A stretch of DNA of 64,000 nt from Enterococcus innesii (GTDB taxonomy: Bacteria > Bacillota > Bacilli > Lactobacillales > Enterococcaceae): assembly GCA_018982785.1 (NCBI GenBank), contig JAHHEN010000005.1:248001-312000 (forward strand). Reading direction: 5' to 3'. The position numbers were made by a program, and so were the translations under genes. How positions within the stretch are numbered: position 1 is the stretch's first letter; each line of letters starts with the position of its first letter. The notes below the pieces were generated by a model. That model was not told the origin of the DNA. It saw only the letters and a list, made by a program, of their open reading frames with translations, and made no database searches. Below are positions 16,990-27,779 of this stretch, piece after piece.

Positions 16990-18067
16990 TTGAAAAGGTT
17001 GTGGGTATTTTTTGGCGGTGTGATCGGCATCACCGCATTGCTGTTTTTCGGTGCTTCGGTGTTAACGAAAGAATCGGGGGCAGCAACGTCGTCCGACAAA
17101 AATACAGTGATTATTTACAATTGGGGCGAATATATTGACCCCGAATTGATCAAAACATTCGAGACTGAGACTGGTTACTCAGTGATTTATAATACATTTG
17201 ACTCCAACGAAGCGATGGAAACAAAAATCAAACAAGGCGGCTCACGCTATGATTTGGTTTTCCCTAGCGAATCGATCATTCCGAAAATGATCGAAGAAGG
17301 ACTGTTAGTGCCTTTAGATCATCAGAAATTGACGGGAACGGAAGATCTGTCGCCTTTTTTGATGGATCAAGCCTTTGATCCGGACAATACCTATTCGATC
17401 CCCTATTTTTGGGGCACGATCGGAATCATGGCAAATACTGAAGAAGTCGATGTTTCTTCGATCCATGGCTGGAGTGATTTATGGGACCCTGCATTTAAAA
17501 ATGATGTATTGATGGTGGATGGTGCTCGCGAAACCTTAGGAATCGCGTTACAGACGCTCGGTCTTTCCCAAAACGAAAAAGACCCGACCAAGGTCGCCAA
17601 AGCCTTGAAGAAGCTGGAAAGTATCCGTCCCAATGTCAAAGCAGTTTTGACCGACGAGATCAAAACCTTGATGATCAACAACGATGCCCCTTTAGGAATC
17701 GGGTATTCGGGCGATGCCGCTTATGTGATGGCGGAAAATCCTGCCGTCACCTATATCGTTCCCAATGACGGCGGTGCGATTTGGACAGACAATTTTGCGA
17801 TCCCGAAAACCGTTGGTAATCTTGGGAGCCTACGCCTTCATCAACTTTATGCTCCGCCCAGAAAATGCCGCACAAAATGCCGAATACGTGGGCTATGCCA
17901 CGCCGAGTGAAACGGCAAAAGCCATGCTGCCGGCTGAACTGACTGCTGACAAGGCTTTCTACCCTGAGCCAAGTGCGATGGAACAAATGGAACATTATGA
18001 ATACTTAGGAAAAGAAGCGGTTGAGCTTTACAACGACCTTTTCCTTGAATGGAAGTTGGGATTATAA
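16990..18067 (+). CDS. potD: PotD-like spermidine/putrescine-binding protein, frameshifted
   Basis: About 358 residues once joined. A TTG start at 16990 follows GAAGGA by 8-9 nt (the nearby ATG at 16985 runs into a stop). A signal or anchor helix at residues 5-26 lacks a clear lipobox cysteine. Family segments include IYNWGEYIDPELIKTFE, YNTFDSNEAM and YDLVFPSE. The first frame drifts after KTVGNLG near 17826 and ends at 17910; the continuation GAYAFINFMLRPENAAQNAE lies in the +1 frame to 18067, which needs about two added bases or one removed. potABC genes are not adjacent, so this is an orphan binding protein followed directly by an amidohydrolase. Confidence 0.82.
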
Positions 18068-19671
18068 TTGTCACTATTACTAAAATCTGAACACATCTTT
18101 GATACCAAAACGAAAACGACTTTTGCGGGCTTTCTCCTGATAGAAGACCAGAAAATCACGGCTGTGGGTCCTCTTTCAGCGCTGCCAACACTTGCTGAAG
18201 ACACCCAGGTCATTGATCTCAAAGAACAAATGATCATCCCAGGCTTTATTGATGCTCATGTTCATTTTTATCTTTCCGCATTACTCCACCAAGGGGCACT
18301 GACCCATCTTACGGGAGTGACAGAAGAAGCCGTTGCCCAGCAAGTGCCCGCCTTGCCCATCACCCATGGATGGAAAATTGGCATCGGCTGGTTCAGCAGT
18401 GATTTCGGTCAGCAAGTCTACCCGACGAAAGATTCGATCGACAACTATTGTGCCGACACGCCTGTCATGCTGATTTCCGGTGATGCCCACAGTATTTGGT
18501 TGAATAGCCAAGGGATCGCTGCTTTAGGGATCACACCTGAGAACTTACCAGCAGGGATCAGCGGGGAGGCACTACTTGACGAAAACAGCGGACAATTAAG
18601 CGGCTGCTTTTTAGAAGCGATCGCCATTCATTATTTAGCAAAGGTCTTACAGTCGTTCCAAGCACAAAGCCCTGCTGCTTTTCTGACCTATATGAAACAG
18701 CTCAATCAATACGGCATCACGACGATCGGCGATGTTGCCTTGACAGGAGAAAGCTGGGACGATCTAGTCTATCCCACTCTTTATCGACAGACGGAAGCAG
18801 AAGCGACCTTGCGCGCTGTCTTTTATCCAGCCATGCGAGAAGACATCACGCAACTAAAAGAAACTTACCGTACTTATCGCTCCGAAAAAGTACAGATGGG
18901 CGGCGTCAAACAATTTTTTGACGGCGTGACGAGTACGCACACCGCTTTTTTAAAAGCGGAATATGAAACACCGTATTTTGCTGGTGATGTCGGGATGCCG
19001 TTGATCGATGTTCAACGGATGCGCCGCTTTATTTTACAAGCCAACCAGCAAGACTGGCCGATGCGCATCCATACCATTGGTGATGAAGCGATTCGACAAG
19101 CACTCCTCTTTTATCAAGAAAGTGCTGCTGCTCACCCGCTTTCTAAAGGCAAAGCCAATACCTTGGAACACTTGGAAGTGATGGATGCCGCTGATCTGCC
19201 ACTAGTTCGCCAAGAACAACTGGTACTCTCCGTACAGCCTAGCCATTTATTAGTCGGTTATGAGACCCTCGATGAAGAAGTAGGACCTCAGCGTGCCAGT
19301 CAAATGTTTCCTTTTCAGTCCTTTCTAGAGCAAGGTGCAACCTTGGCATTTGGGACTGATACGCCGGTCGTGATCGACGTGACCCCTTTAGACTCGCTGT
19401 ATTATGCGGTTGCTCGGCAAGAAAAAATGGCCAGCCAGCAGGCGGATTGATGCCACAGGAAAAAATCACCATCGCCGATGCCCTCTATGCCCACACCGCA
19501 GGCGCCGCTAAAGCCTTGAGTCGGCAAGATATCGGGCGATTAGAAGTTGGCTGTTTAGCCGATCTTTGTATTTTGTCCCAAAACATCTTGCCTTTGACTG
19601 CCGAAGAATTGCTTCAAACGACCGTTGAAGCGACCGTATTTGATGGGCGATTTGTTTATCGGCGTAATTGA
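18068..19671 (+). CDS. Amidohydrolase family protein (YtcJ-like), frameshifted near the 3' end
   Basis: About 535 residues after repair. It has the metal motif GFIDAHVHFYL near residue 65 and later IHTIGDEAI, TLEHLEVM and FGTDTPVV, as in metal-dependent amidohydrolases of the YtcJ group. The start is TTG immediately after the stop of the PotD-like gene. The frame as read ends at 19450; one extra A in the six-A run 19422-19427 gives RQEKNGQPAGGLMPQEK and continues to 19671. The substrate is unknown; linkage to an orphan polyamine-type binding protein hints at a modified amine or amide. Confidence 0.8.
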
Positions 19672-19690
19672 CAGGAACCACCGATAGGGA

Positions 19691-19716
19691 CCACGCGTGA
19701 GCTACGCGTGGTTTTT
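19691..19716 (+). terminator. Terminator after the amidohydrolase
   Basis: Stem CCACGCGT / ACGCGTGG with loop GAGCT and T-run. Confidence 0.85.
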
Positions 19717-19743
19717 GTTTTGTACACGCTGAAATTGATGCGC

Positions 19744-19783
19744 AAAAAAACTCCAGCACTTGTTCACCGCAAGTACTGGAGTA
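19744..19783 (-). terminator. Terminator of the beta-glucoside operon
   Basis: Minus-strand stem CTCCAG-ACTTG pairing with CAAGT-CTGGAG, then seven Ts (plus 19744-19750). Confidence 0.85.
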
Positions 19784-19788
19784 TTTAA

Positions 19789-21239
<1,451 letters not shown>

Positions 21240-21246
21240 CTAATGG

Positions 21247-23118
21247 TTAAAAAATAGCTAATAACTGATCGCCAGCTTGAATTTCTTGATGTTGGGCAAG
21301 TGCCACAACATCTAAGAAGTCTGGCGTATTAGTAACAGTGATCATAACGGTATCTTCATACCCAGCCTGAGCGATTTTTTCTGAATCAAAATGCAATAAC
21401 GTTTCTCCCACTGTGATTAGATCACCTTCATTGACTAGTCGTTCAAAGGCACTTCCTTGCATATTCACCGTATCGATACCGATATGGATCAGTAGTTCAA
21501 TCCCCTCAGTACTGGTAAGTCCAATCGCATGATTTCCTGGAAAAACGGCAGAAACCTGTCCCGTAAATGGTGCTATCACCTGTTGATCTTGTGGCTTAAC
21601 AGCAATTCCTTTACCTAATGCCAATGAAGCAAACGCCTGATCATTGGTTTCTGTCAATGGAACAGCAGTCCCGTTTAAAGGTGATAATACAATTTTTTCA
21701 ATCGCTGGCTGTTCTTTCTTCGTTTCAGAAAAAACATCAGTTGCTTCGTGTGTCGCATCTTGCGCTCCAGATTTGACTGCTTGTGGCTGATTATTGTTAG
21801 GAAAATCTGCATCTTTGACCATGAGCCAGGTGTAGGCAAAGGCAATCGCAAAAGTAATCAACGAGCCGATCAGCGCATGAAACACACTGCTGTATGATGG
21901 AAGCGCCACAAACGAAGCAATGACTACTGGCGTATTGATTTTCATCAAACCAAAATAAAGTCCCCCAGCAGCACCCCCAAGGATCATTCCGACAATCGGT
22001 TTTTTCAGACGTAGTGTTACTCCGTACAAAGCAGGTTCAGACACACCCATCAGGGCAGTAATTGCTGATGAAAAACTCACTTGTTTAAATTCCGTATCCT
22101 TAGCTTTGATTCCAGCCGCTAAACAAATCGCTGCTTCGGCAGCCAATCCAAGCAGCATACCAGGGACGATCAAATCATCATACCCGTACGTCGCCAGAGA
22201 AGTTAATAAAATAGGGGTCAGCGTCGTGTGCATGCCCGTCATTACAAGCAATTGAGCAAAGGCACCCATAAACAAGACCGCTAACGGACCAAAATTGTTT
22301 GTTAAGTAGTTCAAAAACTGTGACACATAGTTACCGATCGTCACACCTAATGGTCCGATTAGTAATAGAGCCAGCGGTGTGATCACGATGATGGCGATCA
22401 AAGGACGTAGAATAAATTTGACACTGTTCGGTAAAATCCGATCGGCGAACCGATAAACATAAGACATAACCCAGACACTTAATAAGACTGGCAAAACGGA
22501 GGCATTGTAGCTCACATTCGGTACGAGTAACCCAAATAATGAGATTCCTCCTTCTTGGCTAAGAAGGGCCGTCAATCCAGGCATCACAAAAATCGCTCCG
22601 ACGTAGCTTCCTAAGAAAGGATCAATTTTTAATCGTTTGGCCACAGAATTTCCTAAATAAACGGGAATGAAAAAGAAGGCTGCTTGCGACACTTGATACA
22701 ATACCAGATACGTATCATCAGTTGCTGCTAAAATGCCTGATAACTCCAACAGTGAAAGGACCACTTGCAGCATTCCTCCAGCTGCAATGATTGCAATCAT
22801 TGGTGTAAAACAGCCTGCGATAAAGTCAAGGAGTCGTGAGATGATCGATTGATCGCTGCTGCTTTGATCAGCCGTCGCTTCTGTCGTCGGAAGTTGCGCG
22901 TATACACTCGATACATCCGGCCCAATAATCACTTGGTATTGACCATTTCCCTGAACGAGTCCAGTCACTCCTTTTAATTGTTTAATTGCTTCACTGTCAG
23001 CTTTTTTGTCGTCGGCCAGCGTGAAACGCAGTCTTGTTGCACAGTGGGTCACGTGCTGGATATTTTTACCACCGCCGACATTTTCATAAATTTCATTGGC
23101 TAGTTGTTTATAGTCCAT
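21247..23118 (-). CDS. PTS beta-glucoside transporter subunit EIIBCA
   Basis: 623-residue fused permease that imports and phosphorylates beta-glucosides. The N-terminal EIIB has the phosphocysteine in HCATRLRFTL (Cys about 26). The membrane EIIC spans about residues 105-440. The C-terminal EIIA has FPGNHAIGLT and the active histidine region ELLIHIGIDTV. It overlaps the end of the licT gene by 11 nt and precedes 6-phospho-beta-glucosidase, forming a licT-EII-bgl operon. Confidence 0.93.
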   Translation of the reverse strand: MDYKQLANEIYENVGGGKNIQHVTHCATRLRFTLADDKKADSEAIKQLKGVTGLVQGNGQYQVIIGPDVSSVYAQLPTTEATADQSSSDQSIISRLLDFIAGCFTPMIAIIAAGGMLQVVLSLLELSGILAATDDTYLVLYQVSQAAFFFIPVYLGNSVAKRLKIDPFLGSYVGAIFVMPGLTALLSQEGGISLFGLLVPNVSYNASVLPVLLSVWVMSYVYRFADRILPNSVKFILRPLIAIIVITPLALLLIGPLGVTIGNYVSQFLNYLTNNFGPLAVLFMGAFAQLLVMTGMHTTLTPILLTSLATYGYDDLIVPGMLLGLAAEAAICLAAGIKAKDTEFKQVSFSSAITALMGVSEPALYGVTLRLKKPIVGMILGGAAGGLYFGLMKINTPVVIASFVALPSYSSVFHALIGSLITFAIAFAYTWLMVKDADFPNNNQPQAVKSGAQDATHEATDVFSETKKEQPAIEKIVLSPLNGTAVPLTETNDQAFASLALGKGIAVKPQDQQVIAPFTGQVSAVFPGNHAIGLTSTEGIELLIHIGIDTVNMQGSAFERLVNEGDLITVGETLLHFDSEKIAQAGYEDTVMITVTNTPDFLDVVALAQHQEIQAGDQLLAIF

Positions 23119-23965
23119 TGTTTTTCTCCCTTTCTCCTTGTTCCGTCAATTTCTGGATATGGAGTGATAGATAGATTTCTTCATTTTCTGAGATATTGAT
23201 ATCATACGTATTTTTGATATAAACCTTGATTTTTTCCACACAGTGAAATGCTTGCGGATACATCTTTTCAATTTGTGCATAGAGCGTCGACGCTTCATAG
23301 CTGGGTAGTGTATGATTGATCACATTTTGTGCAAAATAGTGCAGATGCGTGACAAAGCGAGAATAATGGAAACTATTCTCATCAAAATTTTGTTTGTACT
23401 CATACTTTACGATCGTCAGTACGTCTTCTATAAACTTCGCGATTTGATTGGTAACCGCCATATCCTTCTTTTGTGATTGGACATTTACAAAATGCAATGC
23501 GATGGAGATCGCTTCTTCTGTTGGTACATCGATCGCTAGTTCTTGCTCCATAAGCTGGACAGCATACACTCCAATGGCATATTCATCGGGATAAAATCGC
23601 CGAATATCCCATTGCAAAGGACTATGAAAAGTCATTTGCTGCTTGATCCGATGAACAGTGAAATCAATATGATCCAGCAAAGTCAAATAAATATAGTCGC
23701 TGACTGCTAAGCGATAATTCTGTTTGGCATAAGCCACGATTTTAGCAACGATCGCTACGTATTTCGGATCGCATTTTCCTAATTGATAGCTAAAATGTTC
23801 CAGCATTGCATGGGTATCCAATACAAAAATCTTTTCAAAATCTTGTTCTTCTACATCATCTCCTACCTTCTTATTGAAGCTGATGCCTGTAGAAAATCCG
23901 ATAATTTCATTGCTGCCTTTCTTTAGTAAGACAACATTATTATTTAAAAACTTCTTTATTTTCAT
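23108..23965 (-). CDS. licT: LicT/BglG-family transcription antiterminator
   Basis: 285-residue RNA-binding antiterminator. The N-terminal co-antiterminator domain (MKIKKFLNNNVVLLKKGSNE) is followed by two PRDs, with the conserved histidines in LDHIDFTVHR and ISIALHFVN of PRD-type segments. ATG 23965 follows GGAGG by 5 nt; the longer upstream frame overlaps the terminator hairpin. When substrate is present it should bind the RAT site just upstream and prevent termination, switching on its own operon. Confidence 0.92.
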   Translation of the reverse strand: MKIKKFLNNNVVLLKKGSNEIIGFSTGISFNKKVGDDVEEQDFEKIFVLDTHAMLEHFSYQLGKCDPKYVAIVAKIVAYAKQNYRLAVSDYIYLTLLDHIDFTVHRIKQQMTFHSPLQWDIRRFYPDEYAIGVYAVQLMEQELAIDVPTEEAISIALHFVNVQSQKKDMAVTNQIAKFIEDVLTIVKYEYKQNFDENSFHYSRFVTHLHYFAQNVINHTLPSYEASTLYAQIEKMYPQAFHCVEKIKVYIKNTYDINISENEEIYLSLHIQKLTEQGEREKNNGL

Positions 23966-23990
23966 GATTTCCTCCACCTTAAAAACACTA

Positions 23991-24050
23991 AAAAACCTCA
24001 TACTCCACCCTTGGTGGAATATGAGGTTTGCCTTCTTACAGTAACACGCC
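23991..24050 (-). promoter_or_regulatory. RAT antiterminator / terminator pair controlling the beta-glucoside operon
   Basis: Minus-strand RAT-like sequence around GTGTTACTGTAAGAAGGC (plus 24030-24047) overlaps the 5' arm of a terminator, AACCTCATATTCCACC / GGTGGAGTATGAGGTT with T-run (plus 23991-24027). Mutually exclusive folding is the hallmark of LicT control. Confidence 0.88.
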
Positions 24051-24094
24051 TCTTGGTCACAGCACTTCTGTAACCGTTATCTAATTACATCGGT

Positions 24095-24123
24095 ATCATA
24101 GCACTTCAAAAAAAACTTGTCAA
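24095..24123 (-). promoter_or_regulatory. Promoter of the beta-glucoside operon
   Basis: Minus-strand TTGACA (24118-24123), 17-nt spacer, TATGAT (24095-24100), about 40 nt before the RAT. Confidence 0.88.
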
Positions 24124-24631
24124 TCGCTTCCTTAAAATTTTTCACACGATCGGTTAAGCCCCCGTTAAGCTTCTCACAAAAGCTGCCTTTGTCAGACGGA
24201 CATTTCAAGAACAACTTTTGCTTTTTTAATCCCCAAAAACCAGCAGCTTGCCAACACAATAAACAACAAGCTTCGTGCTTATATAGCGCTTGAATCATCG
24301 TTTCTTTCTACAAGCGATTTTATGAGAAGAAAATGTATCAATAACATGCAAAAAACGAAAATAGCTTCTATTCTCCACTTTTGACGTATATCTTAGCTAT
24401 TTCTCGATTGGTCTATTTGTTGAAATGTCAAAACAAAATAGCATTCATTCTTTGTCCTTCTATGCTGGAAAGCAAGTAGCAGAAATTTTATACGTTTCCG
24501 TTCCTTCGTCTTTCCTTCAAATGCGCATTGGTCTATTCCACTCCCCTCCCTTTCTCCTTCAATCGTTTCTTAAACCTTTGAATAAATTCTTAATAAAATA
24601 ACTAACAAAAAATAAACTTTTACTATATCCC
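24124..24631. other. Non-coding stretch, nothing recognised
   Basis: About 500 bp, AT-rich, between divergent promoters. Open frames here lack ribosome sites or family similarity. I see no RNA gene, repeat or clear operator. Confidence 0.4.
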
Positions 24632-24660
24632 TTGAATGTAAGCGGTAAATTTGTTATTAT
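24632..24660 (+). promoter_or_regulatory. Promoter of the 48-residue protein
   Basis: TTGAAT (24632-24637), 17-nt spacer, TATTAT (24655-24660). Confidence 0.75.
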
Positions 24661-24687
24661 TACCAAGGATAAGGAGGTGTTTATCTA

Positions 24688-24834
24688 TTGTATGCGATTA
24701 AAATCTTTCATGGTTATCTAACCGCCGAAGGAAAAAGAACACGGGACAAAACAATTGCATTGACCTATACTTGCAGAGAAGATGCTGAACGTTTCGCAAA
24801 TAAAATCGGCGGGAGAGTTAAAAAAATTGGCTAA
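24688..24834 (+). CDS. Small basic protein, 48 residues, TTG start
   Basis: Short gene with its own promoter, a strong ribosome site AAGGAGG (24671-24677) 10 nt before a TTG start, and its own terminator. The product begins MYAIKIFHGYLTAEGKRT and ends RVKKIG; it is basic, with one cysteine and no membrane segment. I do not recognise the family. An ATG at 24692 in another frame gives only nine residues, so the TTG frame is the likely one. Confidence 0.65.
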   Translation: MYAIKIFHGYLTAEGKRTRDKTIALTYTCREDAERFANKIGGRVKKIG

Positions 24835-24845
24835 CCAACTAGAAT

Positions 24846-24885
24846 AAAAAAGGCTGTCAACCTCAGTAGGTGACTGCCTTTTTTT
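24846..24885 (+). terminator. Terminator after the 48-residue protein gene
   Basis: Imperfect stem AAAAAGGC-GTC-ACCT / AGGT-GAC-GCCTTTTT with seven Ts. Confidence 0.8.
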
Positions 24886-24979
24886 GTTATCTGGTTTCCG
24901 GCAAATCAAGCGATACTCCTGACTTTTTACATATGTTTAAGATCCTTTTCTTGTTGAATCGAGAAGTGAAGCAAGTTAG

Positions 24980-25008
24980 TTGGTTTTGACGCCTTGAATC
25001 TTTATACT
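24980..25008 (+). promoter_or_regulatory. Promoter of the SRAP gene
   Basis: TTGGTT (24980-24985), 17-nt spacer, TATACT (25003-25008). Confidence 0.65.
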
Positions 25009-25051
25009 GAAACAAAGGCAGCAGCCAATCCAAAAAAGGAGTGACTCGTCC

Positions 25052-25636
25052 ATGTGCGGCCGATACTTATTTGACCCAACAACTGGAGAATTGTCAGAAT
25101 ATTATCAAGAAGCCGCGGCGAAAGCCCGCAAGCGTCAACAGACTGTCGCTGTCAATGATGTTTTCCCTTCCAATCACGTCGTAACCATCGGTGCAAATCA
25201 ACAACAACAAGTTGTAGCTGGTGTGACAAGATGGGGCTTTACCGGCTTTAAAAAAGGGCATTTGATGATCAATGCGCGTTCTGAGACCGTTGAAGAGAAA
25301 CCGACTTTTCGCAAACCTTTCCAAGAGCATCGCTGTGTCTTTCCGATGTCTGGTTTCTATGAATGGAATCATGAAAAGGAAAAGTTCCTCTTTTCGCAAG
25401 ATCACGTGATTTATGCCGCTGGTTTTTATCGCATCCTTCAAAAAGAGGATCAGATCGAAACTGAATCAATCATTCTAACGACTGCCGCGAACGATTCTGT
25501 TGAACCAGTCCATGATCGAATGCCTCTGTTCTTAGAAAAAGAAGCGATTGCTTCTTGGATCAATGACTTGGCTTTTGCACGCCAACAACTCAAAGCAGAA
25601 ATGCCCAAGCTGAAAACCCAAATGCTCTCTTCTTAA
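25052..25636 (+). CDS. SOS response-associated peptidase (SRAP/YedK/HMCES family)
   Basis: 194-residue protein that shields abasic sites in single-stranded DNA by crosslinking through Cys2. The N-terminal MCGRY (Cys exposed after Met removal), NARSETVEEKPTFR and PMSGFYEWNHE (Asn and Glu of the active site) are present, as is VHDRMPLFLE with the conserved His. Full-length for the family. Single gene with promoter and terminator. Confidence 0.93.
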   Translation: MCGRYLFDPTTGELSEYYQEAAAKARKRQQTVAVNDVFPSNHVVTIGANQQQQVVAGVTRWGFTGFKKGHLMINARSETVEEKPTFRKPFQEHRCVFPMSGFYEWNHEKEKFLFSQDHVIYAAGFYRILQKEDQIETESIILTTAANDSVEPVHDRMPLFLEKEAIASWINDLAFARQQLKAEMPKLKTQMLSS

Positions 25637-25664
25637 CTGTTTGCTACCTCTTTTTCAGCAGAAC

Positions 25665-25700
25665 AAAAACCGCCAAGTCAGCTGTGATTTGGCGGTTTTT
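25665..25700. terminator. Bidirectional terminator between convergent genes
   Basis: AAAAACCGCCAA / TTGGCGGTTTTT separates the SRAP gene from the SDR gene. Confidence 0.9.
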
Positions 25701-25716
25701 GCTACTTCTGCTTTTC

Positions 25717-26322
25717 TTAATAAACGGTGAAGGTTTTGCCAGTCATGATCCCAAAAACTGCTTTTTGATACGCTGCAAAAACGGGTGCGTCACCAACGGG
25801 AATAAAGCCTTTGAAAGAATCGGCGAAGGTTTCCCAAGAACCCACAAGCGCATTGGGACTGACTGCATTGATTCGTAACCCATGACCGATCTCAAAAGCT
25901 GCCGATGCCACGAAGGCTTCTAAACCGCCATTGACCAGTGCTGAAGGCGTGCCCATTGGGATAAATTCGTCTTTGATAATTCCAGAAGTCAGTGTGATAC
26001 TACCGCCTTCATTGAGAAAATGCTGGCCAATCAACGCAAGGTTGACTTGTCCTTGTAGCTTCGAAGCCACCGACTGTTGAATATCAGCTGGCGTCAATTC
26101 CTCAAAGGGTTTAAACATTGTGCTTCCCGCAGCGGAAACAATAGCATCCACTTTCCCAGTAGCTGCAAATAGCTGGCTGACACTGTCTGCATCCGCAATT
26201 TCGACCTGATGATCGCCATTGCTACGGCTAGCCGTGATCAGCTCCACCTCTGGTACCTGCTGAAAGCCTTCAGCTAAAAGCTGCCCAAGTGTGCCGGTAT
26301 GTCCAATCAAAAGTAATTTCAT
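25717..26322 (-). CDS. Short-chain dehydrogenase/reductase
   Basis: 201-residue SDR with N-terminal nucleotide-binding motif LLIGHTGTLGQLLAEG, SAAG motif IVSAAGS and the region SGIIKDEF. The usual catalytic YxxxK is not evident: the place is taken by SALVNGGLEAFV, as in a subgroup of short atypical SDRs. Substrate unknown. Transcribed alone, convergent with the SRAP gene. Confidence 0.85.
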   Translation of the reverse strand: MKLLLIGHTGTLGQLLAEGFQQVPEVELITASRSNGDHQVEIADADSVSQLFAATGKVDAIVSAAGSTMFKPFEELTPADIQQSVASKLQGQVNLALIGQHFLNEGGSITLTSGIIKDEFIPMGTPSALVNGGLEAFVASAAFEIGHGLRINAVSPNALVGSWETFADSFKGFIPVGDAPVFAAYQKAVFGIMTGKTFTVY

Positions 26323-26480
26323 TTGCTCGCCTCTTTTTTTGTTTTGTGTTTCGATTCTAACCCAACCAAGCGATTTCGACCATTCATCTGCTTTTCCTGC
26401 TTTTTAGGTCTATTCTTGCCCTTGTCCATTTGTTCCCCTACTACCTGCGTAGTGATTGGAATCACCTATCACGAAAGCAA

Positions 26481-26509
26481 TTGACAACTTTCTCATCTTG
26501 TTCTAAGAT
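26481..26509 (+). promoter_or_regulatory. Promoter of the metQ T-box transcript
   Basis: TTGACA (26481-26486), 17-nt spacer, TAAGAT (26504-26509). Confidence 0.85.
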
Positions 26510-26515
26510 ACTACT

Positions 26516-26783
26516 AATTTCATACACATGCAGTGAGAAGAAGAGTACGATCCCCCTTTCTTTCAAGAGAACTCGGAACTGGTGGAAACGAGTAAGGAAG
26601 ACGATCCGAAGATGACCTTTGAGCATTCGTGGACGAACAATCCCCGACGGAGAAAGCCCGATAGCGCAATGCAGTTTATTTGATGAACTGACTGAGGTTT
26701 TTTGTTTCAGCAAAAACAAACGAAGGTGGTACCGCGAAATGATCGTCCTTCCCAAAGACTATTCTTTGGGAAGGCTTTTTTTA
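26516..26783 (+). promoter_or_regulatory. T-box riboswitch, methionine specifier (metQ)
   Basis: Specifier context GAAGATGACCTTTGAGC with AUG at 26612-26614, T-box core GGTGGTACCGCG (26726-26737), and terminator CCTTCCCAAAGA / TCTTTGGGAAGG with seven Ts (26747-26782). It precedes the metQ gene, whose role confirms the Met assignment. Confidence 0.93.
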
Positions 26784-26802
26784 TAAAAAAGGAGGAAAAG
26801 TT

Positions 26803-27642
26803 ATGAAACGAAAGATTCGATTGGGTGTGGGCATTGGTTTATTGTCCTTAGTTTTATTTGCCGGTTGTGGCAATCAAGAAGAAGTAACGGGAAATGCCGA
26901 GGAACAGCAAACAGAAATCAGATTGGGGACGACACCAGGGCCTTACAGCGAACTGTTTCTCAAAGGAATCAAACCGATTTTAGAAGAAGCTGGCTATACT
27001 GTGACGGATATTGGCTTTACTGGGGTCTTGGAAGCGGACATTGCATTGAACGATGGCGAGATCGACTTAAACGTCGATCAGCACACCGCCTATTTAGAAA
27101 ACTTCAATGAAAACACGGATGCCGATTTAGTGGGTATCACACCGATTCCTACCGTTCCAGCCGGCTTGTATCCTGGCAGAAAGGACAGTTTAACAGCGAT
27201 TGAAGCAAACGATACCATCGGGATCCCCAATGATCCGTCAAATAGTACCCGTGCCCTGTTGCTGCTACAAAAAGCCGGCTGGATCGAGCTTGACTCCGAA
27301 GTGGCGCCCATTGCCGCGACTTTGAGAAACATTACTAACAATCCTTATGACCTGGACATCGTCGAGATGGATTCTGCCCAAATCCCCCGCAGCTTAGCAG
27401 ATTTAGACTATGCGGTGATTCCCGGCAGCATCGTTTATAGTGCAGGAATCGCTACAGAGGAAAGCCTATTAAGTGAAGACATTTTGCAAGAATATGAACT
27501 GGTGGCAACGATAAAAGAAGCCAATAAAGATAGTGATTGGGCACAGGCAGTGGTGGCAGCTTATCATTCTGAAGCCTTTAAAGAACTGCTGGCAGAAGAG
27601 AATCAAACGGGTTATTGGTTTATTCCTGAAGAGTTGCAATGA
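26803..27642 (+). CDS. metQ: MetQ/NlpA-family methionine-binding lipoprotein
   Basis: 279-residue lipoprotein with lipobox LFAGC near residue 22 and NlpA-family segments IRLGTTPGPYSEL, VDQHTAYLENFN and GIPNDPSNSTRALLLLQKAGW. It binds methionine for a MetNI importer. The ATG follows AAAGGAGG. metN and metI are not adjacent, so the binding protein is encoded apart from its pump. The Met T-box upstream turns it on when tRNA-Met is uncharged. Confidence 0.93.
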   Translation: MKRKIRLGVGIGLLSLVLFAGCGNQEEVTGNAEEQQTEIRLGTTPGPYSELFLKGIKPILEEAGYTVTDIGFTGVLEADIALNDGEIDLNVDQHTAYLENFNENTDADLVGITPIPTVPAGLYPGRKDSLTAIEANDTIGIPNDPSNSTRALLLLQKAGWIELDSEVAPIAATLRNITNNPYDLDIVEMDSAQIPRSLADLDYAVIPGSIVYSAGIATEESLLSEDILQEYELVATIKEANKDSDWAQAVVAAYHSEAFKELLAEENQTGYWFIPEELQ

Positions 27643-27779
27643 CCGCTTCACAAGTAGCAATAAGCAGCAACTGTCGTCTTATTTTTAAAGAACCTTCTAT
27701 TATTATAGAAGGAAAAGAACTGACTACTATTGATTGGTGGACCCTTCCCTGTCGAAATCTTTGTAAAGGAGGTCAAAAA

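Noticed and set aside
24077-24298. 73-residue minus-strand frame
   Set aside because: It covers the beta-glucoside operon promoter and has no ribosome site or family match.
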